Shown here piece after piece: positions 17,249 through 26,523 of a stretch of DNA of 64,000 nt. The number at the start of each line of letters is the position of its first letter. The stretch's first letter is position 1. Both the position numbers and the translations under genes were made by a program. The notes beneath the pieces are model-generated. The model saw nothing but the letters and a program-made list of their open reading frames with translations. It was not told the origin of the DNA and did no database searches. Source of the DNA: Hespellia sp. (lineage in GTDB: Bacteria; Bacillota; Clostridia; Lachnospirales; Lachnospiraceae); contig JAQVCP010000005.1 in the NCBI GenBank assembly GCA_028689735.1, forward strand, positions 1 through 64,000. The letters run 5' to 3'.

Positions 17249-18025
17249 CTACCTCCATCTGCTTTTTGCCTGAATACCAAGGCTCGTAAAAGTGGCATTC
17301 TTTACCGATACGGAAATGCTGTTCTTTCCTACATAGAGGGATGGGAAATTTAACTCCTGTAAATAAGGAAGTCCGTTTCTAACAATCACTCCATTCTCAT
17401 CCTCCACATAGGCTGTCATCTTATCCGTATCTACAACAAGTGTTTCTCCCTCTGAAAGTGTAGCATTCACAACCTTAAGTTCCTGTCCGTTAGTCGTTAT
17501 GCTGATATAATTACTTACACTTGGAGACAACACTCCTTTTATTTTATAAATGGGATTTGAATCCACATTTCCTTTTTCTCTTTTAATCTCATGTGTTCCT
17601 TCTGCATCAATGAAAAAAGTCTCATCATTGATTGCGTATCCGAATGGATCTGGGCAGAAAAACTTCAAAGAAAAATGCCCCGCAGAACGGAGCAATCTCT
17701 CACAATCAACCTTTTCGTCAATTCTTGCCATAAAGTATCGGTCTGGTACATCATCAAGAATTAACTCGCCCAATCCATCGGTTGGGTCAAGCCAGAGTGC
17801 AATGTCATCCAAAGCTAGGATTAACTCCCCAAAACTGCCTTTTGGAAAAATACTGCACTCCAGTTTAATCTCCCTTGCATCAAGGTCAGCACCGAAATCT
17901 GCTACTCCGTATTTCCCCGGAACTGTAGTTGTGTAGTTTCTAAGCTGACCGCTTACCTGCCATGAAGTAAGCCTTGCCCTCATACCCATACTTTTTGATG
18001 TAACACTATTGAATATAAAACCCAC
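17249..18025 (-). CDS. Distal tail protein (Dit family)
   Basis: A 258-residue protein with the N-terminal Dit signature GFIFNSVTSKSMGMRAR and a C-terminal galectin-like half containing SFPSLYVGKNSISV. Dit forms the hexameric ring joining the tail tube to the tip. Conserved position between tape measure and tail-hub genes supports the call. It is separated from its neighbours by only 3 and 12 bp. Confidence 0.85.
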   Translation of the reverse strand: MGFIFNSVTSKSMGMRARLTSWQVSGQLRNYTTTVPGKYGVADFGADLDAREIKLECSIFPKGSFGELILALDDIALWLDPTDGLGELILDDVPDRYFMARIDEKVDCERLLRSAGHFSLKFFCPDPFGYAINDETFFIDAEGTHEIKREKGNVDSNPIYKIKGVLSPSVSNYISITTNGQELKVVNATLSEGETLVVDTDKMTAYVEDENGVIVRNGLPYLQELNFPSLYVGKNSISVSVKNATFTSLGIQAKSRWR

Positions 18026-18037
18026 ACAACCACCTCC

Positions 18038-20650
18038 TTATGCTGTAGAAAAACGTCCCTGTGCACGGGAACCTGTCTGAATCAAATTGTATAATTCCTG
18101 TGAAATCTTACGGATGTCCTCTTCACTTCTGACAATCATCTGTGAAATGGAAATAAGTGAACCATAAGAAGCTCCACTTCCTACTCCGTTCATTCCACTT
18201 GCAACCGAAGCTACTGTTGCATTTGCATCAAGATTAAAGTTCGTAGGAACAGCCGACTTCATATCTCCGGCTAGTCCATTCATTACATCCATAATGCCTG
18301 CATTCATATCCTCTGCCGCTGTAATTGCAGATTTGGCTGTATCTCCAATACCTCCTGCCAAACCTTCTGTAAGCATTTCTCCGACCCAAGCCATCTCTCG
18401 TGATGGAGAATGGATACCAAAGAAATCCTTAATCTTGCCCATTAAATTAGAACAAAAACCGCTGACTTTATTCCAAAGCCATGATGCAGCATCTCCAATA
18501 CCATTCCAGATACCTTTGATAAGGTTAAGGCCTATAGATGCCATCTGAGATACACCACCAGCAAAGCCTTTCACGATTGCAGAAATAATCTGTGGTACTG
18601 CTTTTACAATCGACACGATAATCTGTGGCAGGTTCTTAATCAATGCAACTAAAAGCTGAACACCGACCATAATAATCTTGTCGATATTTCCAATCAGGGC
18701 ATTTACAATGCTTGTAATAATCTTTGGAATGGCATCCACAATCGTTGTAATAATTGTCGGAAGGCTCTCCACCAAAGAAATCAGTAACTTAATTCCTGCA
18801 TCAATGATAAGAGGAATGGACTCAATAACTGCCGTAATAATTCCATCAATAATCTGTGGAATCACAGTTACAATCGTTGTAATGATTTGTGGCAATGCCG
18901 TAACGAGTGATGATAAAAGCTGTATGCCTGCCTCGATAATCTGCGGGATTGCTGCCACAATAAACTCCACGATGGAAATGATTATCTGTGGCAATGCCTC
19001 AAGAAGCACAGGAATGGCTGCAATAATGCCTTGTGCCAATCCCATCACAAGCTGTAGGGCTGCATCAAGGAGCATTGGCAGATTGTCAATCAAACTCTGC
19101 ACAATCGTCACAAGTGCCTGTACTGCGGCAGGAATTAAAGTAGGCAGAGCCTCTGCAATTCCCTGTACCAAAGTTGAAATCATTTGAATGGCTGCGTTAA
19201 TAAGCAAAGGCAGATTTTCTATAATCGCATTCACGATTGTAATGACTGCTTGTACTGCCGCAGGAATCAGCGTTGGAATCAACTGTAAGATGGTATTTAA
19301 TACTTGTGAAAAAAGGTCTGTTACTGTTTGAAGTAAAGTAGGAAGTAACTGTGCAAATGCCTCAAGCAATGCACCCGTTACCGTTGGAAGAGCCGACACA
19401 ATATTCTCTATAACAGGAGTAATGTTTCTAACCACATCTTGGAATGCATCCACCACGTTATTACAGAGCATCGTCATGTCTGCATCCGCGTTTCCGAAAC
19501 CTACCACTAAGTTCTGCAACGCAGCCTGCATGGAGTTAATGGATCCAGAAATCGTGTTCTCTGCTTCTGCTGCCGTTGCTCCGGCAATTCCCATGTTTTC
19601 CTGAATAACATGGATTGCAGCCACCACATCGGCATAGGAAGAAATATCGTACTCAATACCGGAAATAGCCTGTGCATCTGCAAGCAGTCGTTCCATTTCC
19701 GTTTTTGTACCACCATAACCAAGTTTTAAGTTATCAAGCATCGTGTAGTTCTGCTTTGCAAAACCCTGATATGCGTTTTGGATAAGAGACATATCTGTAC
19801 CCATCTTATTGGCGTTATCAGACATATCCGTAATAGCCATATCCGCATACTCCACAGCTTTTTCTGTATCTCCACCCAAAGATGAAATCAGTGATGCAGA
19901 AAAGCCTGTGACGGTTTCCATATAATCATTTGCAGACATACCTGCTGTTTTATAAGCATTGGAAGCATAAGTTTGTAACTTGCCCGATGATTCCTTAAAT
20001 AAGGTGTCTACACCACCGACAAGCTGTTCATAGTCTGCATACGCAGACACCACTTCTTTGCCAAGGCTGATGGCTGCAGCCCCTGCCGCCGCCACTACGG
20101 TTCCCATAGCAACACCGATACCTTTTAGCGTACTTCCAAGAGCCTTAAACTTATCCTCGGATTTGTCCGCCTCGTCCCCGGCTTCCTTGATTTCATCACC
20201 CATATCATCTGCCGAGTCGGAAACCTCATCCATTCTACGGTCCATATCCTTAAGAGAATCTTCCGCATCATCATAATTGGCATTCGCTGTTTCAAGTGCA
20301 GTATTATTTGCTTTGAGTTCCTTCTCCATAGCAATAAGTGCTGCCTCTGCATTGTTAAGCTGAATCTGCCAGCTTTGTGTACGTCTGTCCGTTTCTCCAA
20401 AGGATGTGGATGCGTTCTGGAGGGCAGACCTTAAGGTTTCAATCTTGCTCTTCTGTGCATCGATTTCCTTGTTTAAGACTTTATTTCTTGCAGACAAAGC
20501 CTCAACCGAATTATCGTTTTTGTCGAATTGTGCCGATACCAGTTTCATTTCCGAACCCAATACCTTAAACGACTGATTGATATCTGCTAGTGCTTTCTTA
20601 AACTCTTTCTCACCTTCAACACCAATCTTCAGACCAAAATTATCAGCCAT
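18038..20650 (-). CDS. Tail tape measure protein
   Basis: An 870-residue protein. The N terminus is a coiled coil (about residues 30-160), then a TP901-type core (SAYADYEQLVGGVDTLF). It has a long hydrophobic region (about 410-720) made of repeats of the form LPQIITTIV and AGIQLLSSLV, then a helical C terminus (FFGIHSPSREMAW). Tape measure proteins set tail length and enter the cell envelope during DNA delivery. GGAAAGGAGG precedes the ATG. It follows the frameshifted chaperone gene, as in nearly all siphoviruses. Confidence 0.93.
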   Translation of the reverse strand: MADNFGLKIGVEGEKEFKKALADINQSFKVLGSEMKLVSAQFDKNDNSVEALSARNKVLNKEIDAQKSKIETLRSALQNASTSFGETDRRTQSWQIQLNNAEAALIAMEKELKANNTALETANANYDDAEDSLKDMDRRMDEVSDSADDMGDEIKEAGDEADKSEDKFKALGSTLKGIGVAMGTVVAAAGAAAISLGKEVVSAYADYEQLVGGVDTLFKESSGKLQTYASNAYKTAGMSANDYMETVTGFSASLISSLGGDTEKAVEYADMAITDMSDNANKMGTDMSLIQNAYQGFAKQNYTMLDNLKLGYGGTKTEMERLLADAQAISGIEYDISSYADVVAAIHVIQENMGIAGATAAEAENTISGSINSMQAALQNLVVGFGNADADMTMLCNNVVDAFQDVVRNITPVIENIVSALPTVTGALLEAFAQLLPTLLQTVTDLFSQVLNTILQLIPTLIPAAVQAVITIVNAIIENLPLLINAAIQMISTLVQGIAEALPTLIPAAVQALVTIVQSLIDNLPMLLDAALQLVMGLAQGIIAAIPVLLEALPQIIISIVEFIVAAIPQIIEAGIQLLSSLVTALPQIITTIVTVIPQIIDGIITAVIESIPLIIDAGIKLLISLVESLPTIITTIVDAIPKIITSIVNALIGNIDKIIMVGVQLLVALIKNLPQIIVSIVKAVPQIISAIVKGFAGGVSQMASIGLNLIKGIWNGIGDAASWLWNKVSGFCSNLMGKIKDFFGIHSPSREMAWVGEMLTEGLAGGIGDTAKSAITAAEDMNAGIMDVMNGLAGDMKSAVPTNFNLDANATVASVASGMNGVGSGASYGSLISISQMIVRSEEDIRKISQELYNLIQTGSRAQGRFSTA

Positions 20651-20670
20651 GTGTCTATACCTCCTTTCCG

Positions 20671-20880
20671 CTAAATTCCATAAGGAATTACATCATCAAT
20701 GGATAATTCCTGCTTTGGCTTGGAAATGCCGTTGTACTGTTTGTGGCACTCCCATAAATCCATAAATAAACCAAAAGGCATCAGCCAGAACTCATCCTGT
20801 GACAGATGAAGCTGACCGATGCCGTAATACAAAAGCCGGGTAAACAACTCATCATCGCTTACTCGGCCACTATGTTTTTT
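20671..20880 (-). CDS. Tail assembly chaperone, -1 frameshift extension
   Basis: This frame has no start codon and is missing from the ORF track. In the -1 frame relative to the upstream chaperone gene it encodes 67 residues, including GRVSDDELFTRL and DEFWLMPFGLFMDLWECHK. The last motif is typical of gpT-type extensions. A perfect slippery heptamer, A AAA AAC (20880-20874), lies in frame 0 four codons before the chaperone stop. Shifting there joins the two frames without interruption. The GT-type fusion protein helps wrap the tape measure protein during tail assembly. Confidence 0.88.
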   Translation of the reverse strand, partial: KKHSGRVSDDELFTRLLYYGIGQLHLSQDEFWLMPFGLFMDLWECHKQYNGISKPKQELSIDDVIPYGI

Positions 20881-21239
20881 CCTTCTGATTCACTTTCCAC
20901 GTTACGCTTTGTACCTTTATACATCGCATCCATGATTGCATCCTTATAATCCGTAAGTTCCATTGGTGAAGTAAGAAGTTCCACCTCATCTGCTGTGAGT
21001 TCCGGTTTCTTCTCATTTGGATTTTTAAGGTTGTGAATAAGGATAGGCTGATTACACAAAAGGGTAATAAGCCAGATAATCTCATCAAGAGCCATCTCGA
21101 AGTTCTCAGACTTCATGAGTTTCTCTCCGAGGTTCTCCAAACCGCCGTATCGTCCTGCGATTTCCTTTGTCGCACGGGTAGTAAGGAGCATTTCATACTC
21201 TGTACCACCAATATTTACAACTGCTGTTCTTTCATCCAT
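20859..21239 (-). CDS. Tail assembly chaperone (gpG-like)
   Basis: A 126-residue protein between the major tail protein and tape measure genes. TTRATKEIAGRYGGLENL is characteristic of Gram-positive phage tail chaperones. Its 3' end carries the A AAA AAC slippery site, GGA AAA AAC ATA, giving a minor longer product. Like lambda gpG/gpGT, it is an assembly factor absent from the finished virion. Confidence 0.87.
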   Translation of the reverse strand: MDERTAVVNIGGTEYEMLLTTRATKEIAGRYGGLENLGEKLMKSENFEMALDEIIWLITLLCNQPILIHNLKNPNEKKPELTADEVELLTSPMELTDYKDAIMDAMYKGTKRNVESESEGKNIVAE

Positions 21240-21258
21240 ATCTGATATCCTCCACTAA

Positions 21259-21858
21259 TTATTCTGTAGTGCCTGTAGTTGTATATGTTGGCTCATATAC
21301 ATCGTCATACCAATTCTTGATAACTGTAGCACTAACGCCTGTATCATCTTCGGACACTTCTGCTTTCCAAGGATGCTTGCCAAGACCGTCCACCTTGTTT
21401 CTACGAAGAACCGTTCCTTCGATAGATGGGGTTGAAAACTCAATGCTCTCTCCCTTTGTGGTAAGGTTTGTCGCAGGAATACCAAATTTTACACGGTATA
21501 ACCAGAAGTAACGGTATTTTCCGTTTGCTTTCTTTGCACGGAATCCAATCGCAACAGGTGTACCACCATCTTCGGATGTTGAAATCAACACATGGTTCTT
21601 ATCAATGGTTGCTCCTGTAAGGTCACCCGCTACAGATGCACCAATGTCATCAATACCAAGTGTAAGTGTTCCGCTCTGAAACTCTTTTACGATTTCAGCA
21701 GCACCGTCATCGGCATACAGCGTAGCCTCTGCCAGTTCCACGGATAATTCCGCAGACATAGCCTTTGCCAAAGACACAGGAGTTGCGTAGGTTTCGTTTC
21801 CGTCTGCATCTTCTGTGATTTTCGAATAAAATAATTTATCAAGACCAATCGTAGCCAT
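21259..21858 (-). CDS. Major tail protein (tail tube)
   Basis: A 199-residue protein of the phi13-type major tail family. The start MATIGLDKLFYSKITEDADG and the central FGIDDIGASV-like strands fit the family. LRRNKVDGLGKHPWKAEV is near the C terminus. It polymerises into the tail tube. The TTTGTTE end is Thr-rich. Its place between the tail completion proteins and the chaperone is standard. Confidence 0.85.
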   Translation of the reverse strand: MATIGLDKLFYSKITEDADGNETYATPVSLAKAMSAELSVELAEATLYADDGAAEIVKEFQSGTLTLGIDDIGASVAGDLTGATIDKNHVLISTSEDGGTPVAIGFRAKKANGKYRYFWLYRVKFGIPATNLTTKGESIEFSTPSIEGTVLRRNKVDGLGKHPWKAEVSEDDTGVSATVIKNWYDDVYEPTYTTTGTTE

Positions 21859-21860
21859 AA

Positions 21861-22202
21861 TTATTCCTCCATTTCATAATGTTTTGCCACATCAATGGCA
21901 TAGTGATGGAAGTCCGTATCGTTCTCGTGACCGATGTATCTTCCATCCGTTATCGTGAAATCCCTATCAAGTAGTTCTTTCATAAGTTTCTTTTTCTGTG
22001 TGGTGTAATTCCCTTTCACAAACAGGGACAGCCTTGCCTCTTCAATCTCATAACCCGGACGGTTATCCGCATGAACTTCCAAGGAATCACCCATAGGTGT
22101 TACCACCACATATTCATTTGGTGCTTTTCCTTTGAACACACCCGTTTCCACAGGCAGACCACAGGATGTAACCACACCTTTAATCTCTGATAGAAAACTC
22201 AT
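21861..22202 (-). CDS. Tail terminator / tail completion-like protein
   Basis: A 113-residue protein in the position of a tail terminator, between the HK97 gp10-like gene (overlap 4 bp) and the major tail protein gene. KAPNEYVVVTPMGDSLEVHAD and EIEEARLSLFVKGNYTTQKK fit the small alpha/beta tail-completion fold. The assignment rests partly on gene order. Confidence 0.7.
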   Translation of the reverse strand: MSFLSEIKGVVTSCGLPVETGVFKGKAPNEYVVVTPMGDSLEVHADNRPGYEIEEARLSLFVKGNYTTQKKKLMKELLDRDFTITDGRYIGHENDTDFHHYAIDVAKHYEMEE

Positions 22203-22630
22203 ACCCTTTTAATCTCCTCTTCCAGTTTTTCTTTCATCGCACTAATGGCGGCTGATTTACTCGCACTTTTCGCAGGTTTCATAAAAGGTTTTGCAGGCTG
22301 ACCACTCTTCCCATACTCAAGAATAGAAGCCAACATCGCATTGCTCTCCCCATCCGGACGTGGTTCAGAAAATCCAACTTTAATGTTAAAATCTCCGTTC
22401 TTATCCTGTAGGGGTTGCGAAGTTCCAAGGGCATCCAAAAGCTGACCCGTACTTCGTGACTTATACTTTGTGTCTTTACCAACCACAGACTGTAAATTGG
22501 AACGTACCTTTGCTTCCACAACCTCTGCCCCTGCTTCAAGCACCTTCGGTAAAATGACATCCGTTTTCTCTCCAAGCCTTGATACCTTCATCAGAAAGTC
22601 ATCCGGCATCTTCCAAGATACTTTAGCCAC
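22199..22630 (-). CDS. HK97 gp10-like tail/neck component
   Basis: A 143-residue protein with KVLEAGAEVVEAKVRSNL near the N terminus and a C-terminal SILEYGKSGQPAKPFMKPA, the signature of the HK97-gp10 putative tail-component family. It overlaps the genes on both sides by a few bases, indicating coupled translation. Confidence 0.85.
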   Translation of the reverse strand: MAKVSWKMPDDFLMKVSRLGEKTDVILPKVLEAGAEVVEAKVRSNLQSVVGKDTKYKSRSTGQLLDALGTSQPLQDKNGDFNIKVGFSEPRPDGESNAMLASILEYGKSGQPAKPFMKPAKSASKSAAISAMKEKLEEEIKRV

Positions 22631-22955
22631 TACTCGTCACCTCCTGCACAAGTGCCTCCAAATACATCCCTCTGCCTTTTACATTCTCAATGGATGTAAT
22701 CTCAAATTCCTGATCACCGCAGATAATCTTCATATCCGTTGTTACAGTTACATTAGGAATCACACGGAAACGGAACAACTCTGTAGCAGTGGAAAACACC
22801 GCCACATTTGCCCATTTCTCACTCCCATGCCTTCCCTCTCTGTATGCCCGGACAGATGCGATAACCACATCTTTTTCAATAGAAAAGCCTTCATCATCCG
22901 TTGTGAGTTGTTTCTCCACAATGTCGATAAAGGCTGTCATCTTTCCAAAACTCAT
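22623..22955 (-). CDS. Head closure / head-tail adaptor protein
   Basis: A 110-residue beta-barrel-like protein (FRVIPNVTVTTDMKIICGDQ, then FEITSIENVKGRGMYLEALV) of the SPP1 gp16-type head closure family. The last segment is the conserved hallmark. It overlaps the gp10-like gene by 8 bp. Confidence 0.85.
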   Translation of the reverse strand: MSFGKMTAFIDIVEKQLTTDDEGFSIEKDVVIASVRAYREGRHGSEKWANVAVFSTATELFRFRVIPNVTVTTDMKIICGDQEFEITSIENVKGRGMYLEALVQEVTSSG

Positions 22956-22956
22956 A

Positions 22957-23268
22957 CTACACCTTCCATTCCCGGTCTAACCTAAGAAGAAGATTGACTG
23001 TGTTCCATACCTGCTGTCCTGCCTGAACATTGTCGGCAAAAAAGCCACCTGTCGAACCATCCCTACTTTCATAGAAATGGCTCGCAAGCATTATGACTGC
23101 CTGCTCTGTTGTGGCAGGCATTGTGTTTTTAGAGTAAAACCCTTCGTCTAAATGTTGGTAGCTTTCAGCATAGGCTGTTGCAGCAGTCAGGAACTGCTCC
23201 AAAAGAGTATCATCTGCGGAATGCTCCAATATCAGATTGGTTTTAACCTTTTCAAGCAATTCACTCAC
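22957..23268 (-). CDS. Head-tail connector (gp6-like)
   Basis: About 103 residues, all helical, of the phage_connect family: LEKVKTNLILEHSADDTLLEQF at the start and AVIMLASHFYESRDG in the middle. The start is GTG at 23268 with GGGGGTG 6 nt upstream, rather than the ORF-track GTG at 23277. It lies just after the major capsid gene. Confidence 0.82.
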   Translation of the reverse strand: MSELLEKVKTNLILEHSADDTLLEQFLTAATAYAESYQHLDEGFYSKNTMPATTEQAVIMLASHFYESRDGSTGGFFADNVQAGQQVWNTVNLLLRLDREWKV

Positions 23269-23285
23269 TATCTGCACCCCCTGTC

Positions 23286-24464
23286 TTATTCAGACTTAAG
23301 TTTCAAAATCTGCACAGCTTCAGGAAGGATTAACTTTCCATCCACACGCTCTTTTGCAACATAACCAATCATACCGTTACCTGCAAAGAGTTCACGAAGT
23401 TCTGCAAATGAACGAGAACCTCTGTCACCGATGTTGTAATAGCTGTAGTCACCGAATGCAATCGCATCTTCCGGTGCATATGCAGATGTGTGTACCGCAT
23501 AACCCAACAATCTATCAGGCTCTCCCGCCTGATAAGAAGGCTGCCAGATATAAGCACCGTTGTTGTCCTTCAACTTTCTAAGAACAGCAAGGTTCTTGTC
23601 GTTGATAATGAAAGAAGCATTCTTTCTATATGGACGCTTAAGGGCATACACAAGATTGATGATGTCATCTGCCTTGATTGCTGCTGTAAGTGTTTCAGCT
23701 ACAGTACCACCACCGTTTTCTGCAAACAAACCGAGTGGTCTGCCTACACCATCACCATTAAGGAAAGCATCCTCTTCTGCATTAGCAAGTGCCTTACCAA
23801 ACTGTTCGATGATGTATTTCTCAAGGTTGAATGCACTGTCATATAACAACTCTTCTGTTACCTTAATAGCAACATGAAGTTTGTGTGCATCCAAAAGAAT
23901 CTGAGAGAATGTTGCATCACCAAAAGTTAAAGCGCCACCCTCTTCAATCCAGGATGCCGCCGGTTTGGTTGCTGCAATATTGATTTTATGCTCACCACTT
24001 GTTGTAATGGTGTGTCCGAGTCTTCGCATGATGTTTTCTTCTGTAAGTACATCAATCATTCTGCTGTCGTATTCTTCCGGTACTAAGTAGCCACCGTCTG
24101 CATCGACACCTTCCTGTAACACATTGTTTACACGCTTAAAGTTTGAACGTAATGCATCAAGCATAGCGTCCTTATACTCATTGGATGCCTTGCCAGTCTT
24201 TTTCTCTTCTGCACCCATCTTTGCCATTCCCGGCTTAGTTGTAAGAGGTGTGTTTACTGGCTTATTAAGTTCTGCCTCCATCTGTTCCTGACGTTCCAAA
24301 CGTCTGATTTCATTACTTAATGCGTTGATTTCCTCTTCCATACGATTGTATGTAGCATCGTCTTCTGCATTAAGGGTACCTTTATCGGTACGATGTGATT
24401 CTAAAAATGCCTTTGCAGCATTCCACGCAGTATTGCGTTTTTCTCTTAACTCCTGAATAGTCAT
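23286..24464 (-). CDS. Major capsid protein, HK97 fold
   Basis: A 392-residue protein. Residues 1-110 are a coiled-coil delta domain acting as scaffold (RMEEEINALSNEIRRLERQ), normally removed by the protease encoded upstream. The mature part begins near VDADGGYLVPEEY, with LYDSAFNLEKYI, ALANAEEDAFLNGDG and FIINDKNLAVLRKLKD as typical HK97-family motifs. Confidence 0.93.
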   Translation of the reverse strand: MTIQELREKRNTAWNAAKAFLESHRTDKGTLNAEDDATYNRMEEEINALSNEIRRLERQEQMEAELNKPVNTPLTTKPGMAKMGAEEKKTGKASNEYKDAMLDALRSNFKRVNNVLQEGVDADGGYLVPEEYDSRMIDVLTEENIMRRLGHTITTSGEHKINIAATKPAASWIEEGGALTFGDATFSQILLDAHKLHVAIKVTEELLYDSAFNLEKYIIEQFGKALANAEEDAFLNGDGVGRPLGLFAENGGGTVAETLTAAIKADDIINLVYALKRPYRKNASFIINDKNLAVLRKLKDNNGAYIWQPSYQAGEPDRLLGYAVHTSAYAPEDAIAFGDYSYYNIGDRGSRSFAELRELFAGNGMIGYVAKERVDGKLILPEAVQILKLKSE

Positions 24465-24476
24465 GATTAAATCCTC

Positions 24477-25250
24477 CTAAATATGATTTTTGATAATGTC
24501 CAAACGCTCCAAAAGGGCATCCACATTTCGTTCATTGGTTTCCGGTGCAGGGATTTCTGACTGTTGCACCACAGTCTGTTTCTGCTTGCCATACTTGGCA
24601 GAAATCTTATTCTGCAAAGCGTTATTCACGGCTCTGCTTGAAAACATCACCGCTTCCACAGCATCTTCCATGTTGCTGTTTTCTGCCCCACCATTATCAC
24701 GGGTAAGCGTTCCATCGGCGAATCCAAGTTCTACCGCCTTATTGGCATTCATCCATGTTTCAGAATCCATAAGGTGTGACAGCTTGGCTCTTGAAAGACC
24801 CGTCTTTAACACGTAAGCGTTGATAATGGACTCTTTGACTTCGGCAAGCATATCAATGGCTTTCTGCATTTCTGCATGGTCACCCATTGCGATGGTCATA
24901 GGGTTATGAATCATAAGCATGGAAACAGGTGACATAAGCACTTCTTTTCCTGCCATAGCAATCACCGATGCCGCACTTGCTGCAATACCATCAATCTTGA
25001 CTGTGACCTTGCCTTTGTAATTGGAAAGCATATTGTAGATTTGTGCCGCAGCTACACAATCACCACCGGGACTGTTAATCCACACCGTGATATCGCCTTC
25101 CCCTGCATTGAGTTCATCTTTGAAAAGCTGTGGTGTGACATCGTCATCGAACCAGCTTTCCTCTGCGATTGTTCCGTTCAGAAACAGCGTTCTCTCCGCC
25201 GGACTGTTCTCCGTCTGAGCCTGATTCTTCCAATTCCAGAACTTCTTCAT
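24477..25250 (-). CDS. ClpP-like prohead (capsid maturation) protease
   Basis: About 257 residues from ATG at 25250 (GAGGAAAACC upstream). Serine protease motifs of the ClpP/S14 fold are visible: WINSPGGDC (oxyanion loop), GIAASAASVIAMAG (nucleophile Ser) and MIHNP (catalytic His). It cleaves the capsid delta domain after assembly. The start lies about 107 bp inside the portal gene, an unusually long overlap. A later start would remove the conserved first strand (RTLFLNGTIA), so at least part of the overlap is real. Confidence 0.9.
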   Translation of the reverse strand: MKKFWNWKNQAQTENSPAERTLFLNGTIAEESWFDDDVTPQLFKDELNAGEGDITVWINSPGGDCVAAAQIYNMLSNYKGKVTVKIDGIAASAASVIAMAGKEVLMSPVSMLMIHNPMTIAMGDHAEMQKAIDMLAEVKESIINAYVLKTGLSRAKLSHLMDSETWMNANKAVELGFADGTLTRDNGGAENSNMEDAVEAVMFSSRAVNNALQNKISAKYGKQKQTVVQQSEIPAPETNERNVDALLERLDIIKNHI

Positions 25251-26505
25251 GGTTTTCCTCCTCTCCACCTTCCGAGCCTTTCGCAAAAAGACCTGCATCC
25301 TGTAACTTGGTCATGTTTCCATTGATGAGATACAAATCTCCACCAAGTTCAGCAGGAATTTTGTCGAGGTTTTCTAACTCACGGATATCGTTTGCACTCA
25401 TCCAACCGTTCTGTCTGCCAATGGCATAACCATTCATACGGCTCTGGTAGTCACCTCGAAGAAGCCCGTCCATGTTAAATTTTATAAAATACTTCTTTTT
25501 TTCTTGAGCCGTCAGTAAGGAACGCACCATAGCCTGCTCCCACCTTGAAATCCAAGGGTCAAGCGTGTATTTCACGAACTCCAATGACTGTTGCTCAATA
25601 TTAGAAAAGCTCGACTTCTCAAGGTCCCCTACCATATGTGGTGGGACTCTGAAAATTCGAGCAATTTCATTGATTTGGAACTTCCTCGTTTCGAGGAATT
25701 GTGCCTGTTCTGGGCTGATGGAAATCGGTGTGTACTTCATTCCTTCTTCCAAAACAGCTACTTTATTTGCGTTGGAACTTCCACCAAAGGTCTGTGTCCA
25801 ACTCTCCCTTACCCTAGACGGGTCTTTAATAGTGCCGGGATGTTCAAGTACACCACTTGGTGCAGCACCGTTAGCAAAGAACTTGGCTCCATACTCCTCA
25901 CAGGCAATTGCCATGCCGATAGCATTTTTAGCCATAGCAATCGGACTGTATCCTACAAGTCCGTCAAAGCCTAATCCCGGAATATGAAGTACATCTGTTG
26001 CTGCAAGGGTTACCCATTTTCCTTGATTGGTTGGTGCATCATCTACCGTCATGTAATACTGGTAGTAGATTTTTCCCTTATCATCTCTGTCCACGGTCAT
26101 GCGATCAGGCATAAGCGGATACAGAGCAACAACCTCTCCCTTACCATTTCTGATAATCTGTGCATAAGCATTGCCCCACAGCAAAAGGTGGGTCATAAGC
26201 ACTTCACGAAAGGTATAGGATGACATCTCCGGATTTGGTTCATCATGCAATAAAAAATACAGTGGATGGTCGGTAGCTTTTGCTTTGCTGCCGTCTCCCC
26301 TGTACTCATAAAAATGAAGTGGCAGGCTTGCTACCGCTTCTGATAAAATCCTCACGCACGAATAGACTGCTGTCATCTGCATCGCACTTCGTTCATTTAC
26401 CTTTTTACCGCTTGTTGAACTTCCCAAGAAAAATCCATATGCGCTTCCTGCTGTTCTGTTTGTAGGTTTATCCCTCGACTTGAATATTCCTGACAAAATA
26501 CCCAT
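25144..26505 (-). CDS. Portal protein
   Basis: A 453-residue protein of the HK97-type portal family: VYSCVRILSEAVASLPLHFYE and LLWGNAYAQIIRNGKG near the N terminus, FRVPPHMVGDLEKSSFSNIEQQ in the stem region. It forms the dodecameric DNA gate. The acidic/Ser-rich C-terminal tail (EEENHEEVLELEESG) is encoded in the part that overlaps the protease gene. Confidence 0.92.
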   Translation of the reverse strand: MGILSGIFKSRDKPTNRTAGSAYGFFLGSSTSGKKVNERSAMQMTAVYSCVRILSEAVASLPLHFYEYRGDGSKAKATDHPLYFLLHDEPNPEMSSYTFREVLMTHLLLWGNAYAQIIRNGKGEVVALYPLMPDRMTVDRDDKGKIYYQYYMTVDDAPTNQGKWVTLAATDVLHIPGLGFDGLVGYSPIAMAKNAIGMAIACEEYGAKFFANGAAPSGVLEHPGTIKDPSRVRESWTQTFGGSSNANKVAVLEEGMKYTPISISPEQAQFLETRKFQINEIARIFRVPPHMVGDLEKSSFSNIEQQSLEFVKYTLDPWISRWEQAMVRSLLTAQEKKKYFIKFNMDGLLRGDYQSRMNGYAIGRQNGWMSANDIRELENLDKIPAELGGDLYLINGNMTKLQDAGLFAKGSEGGEEENHEEVLELEESGSDGEQSGGENAVSERNNRRGKLVR

Positions 26506-26523
26506 TTTCTAATCCTCACTTTC

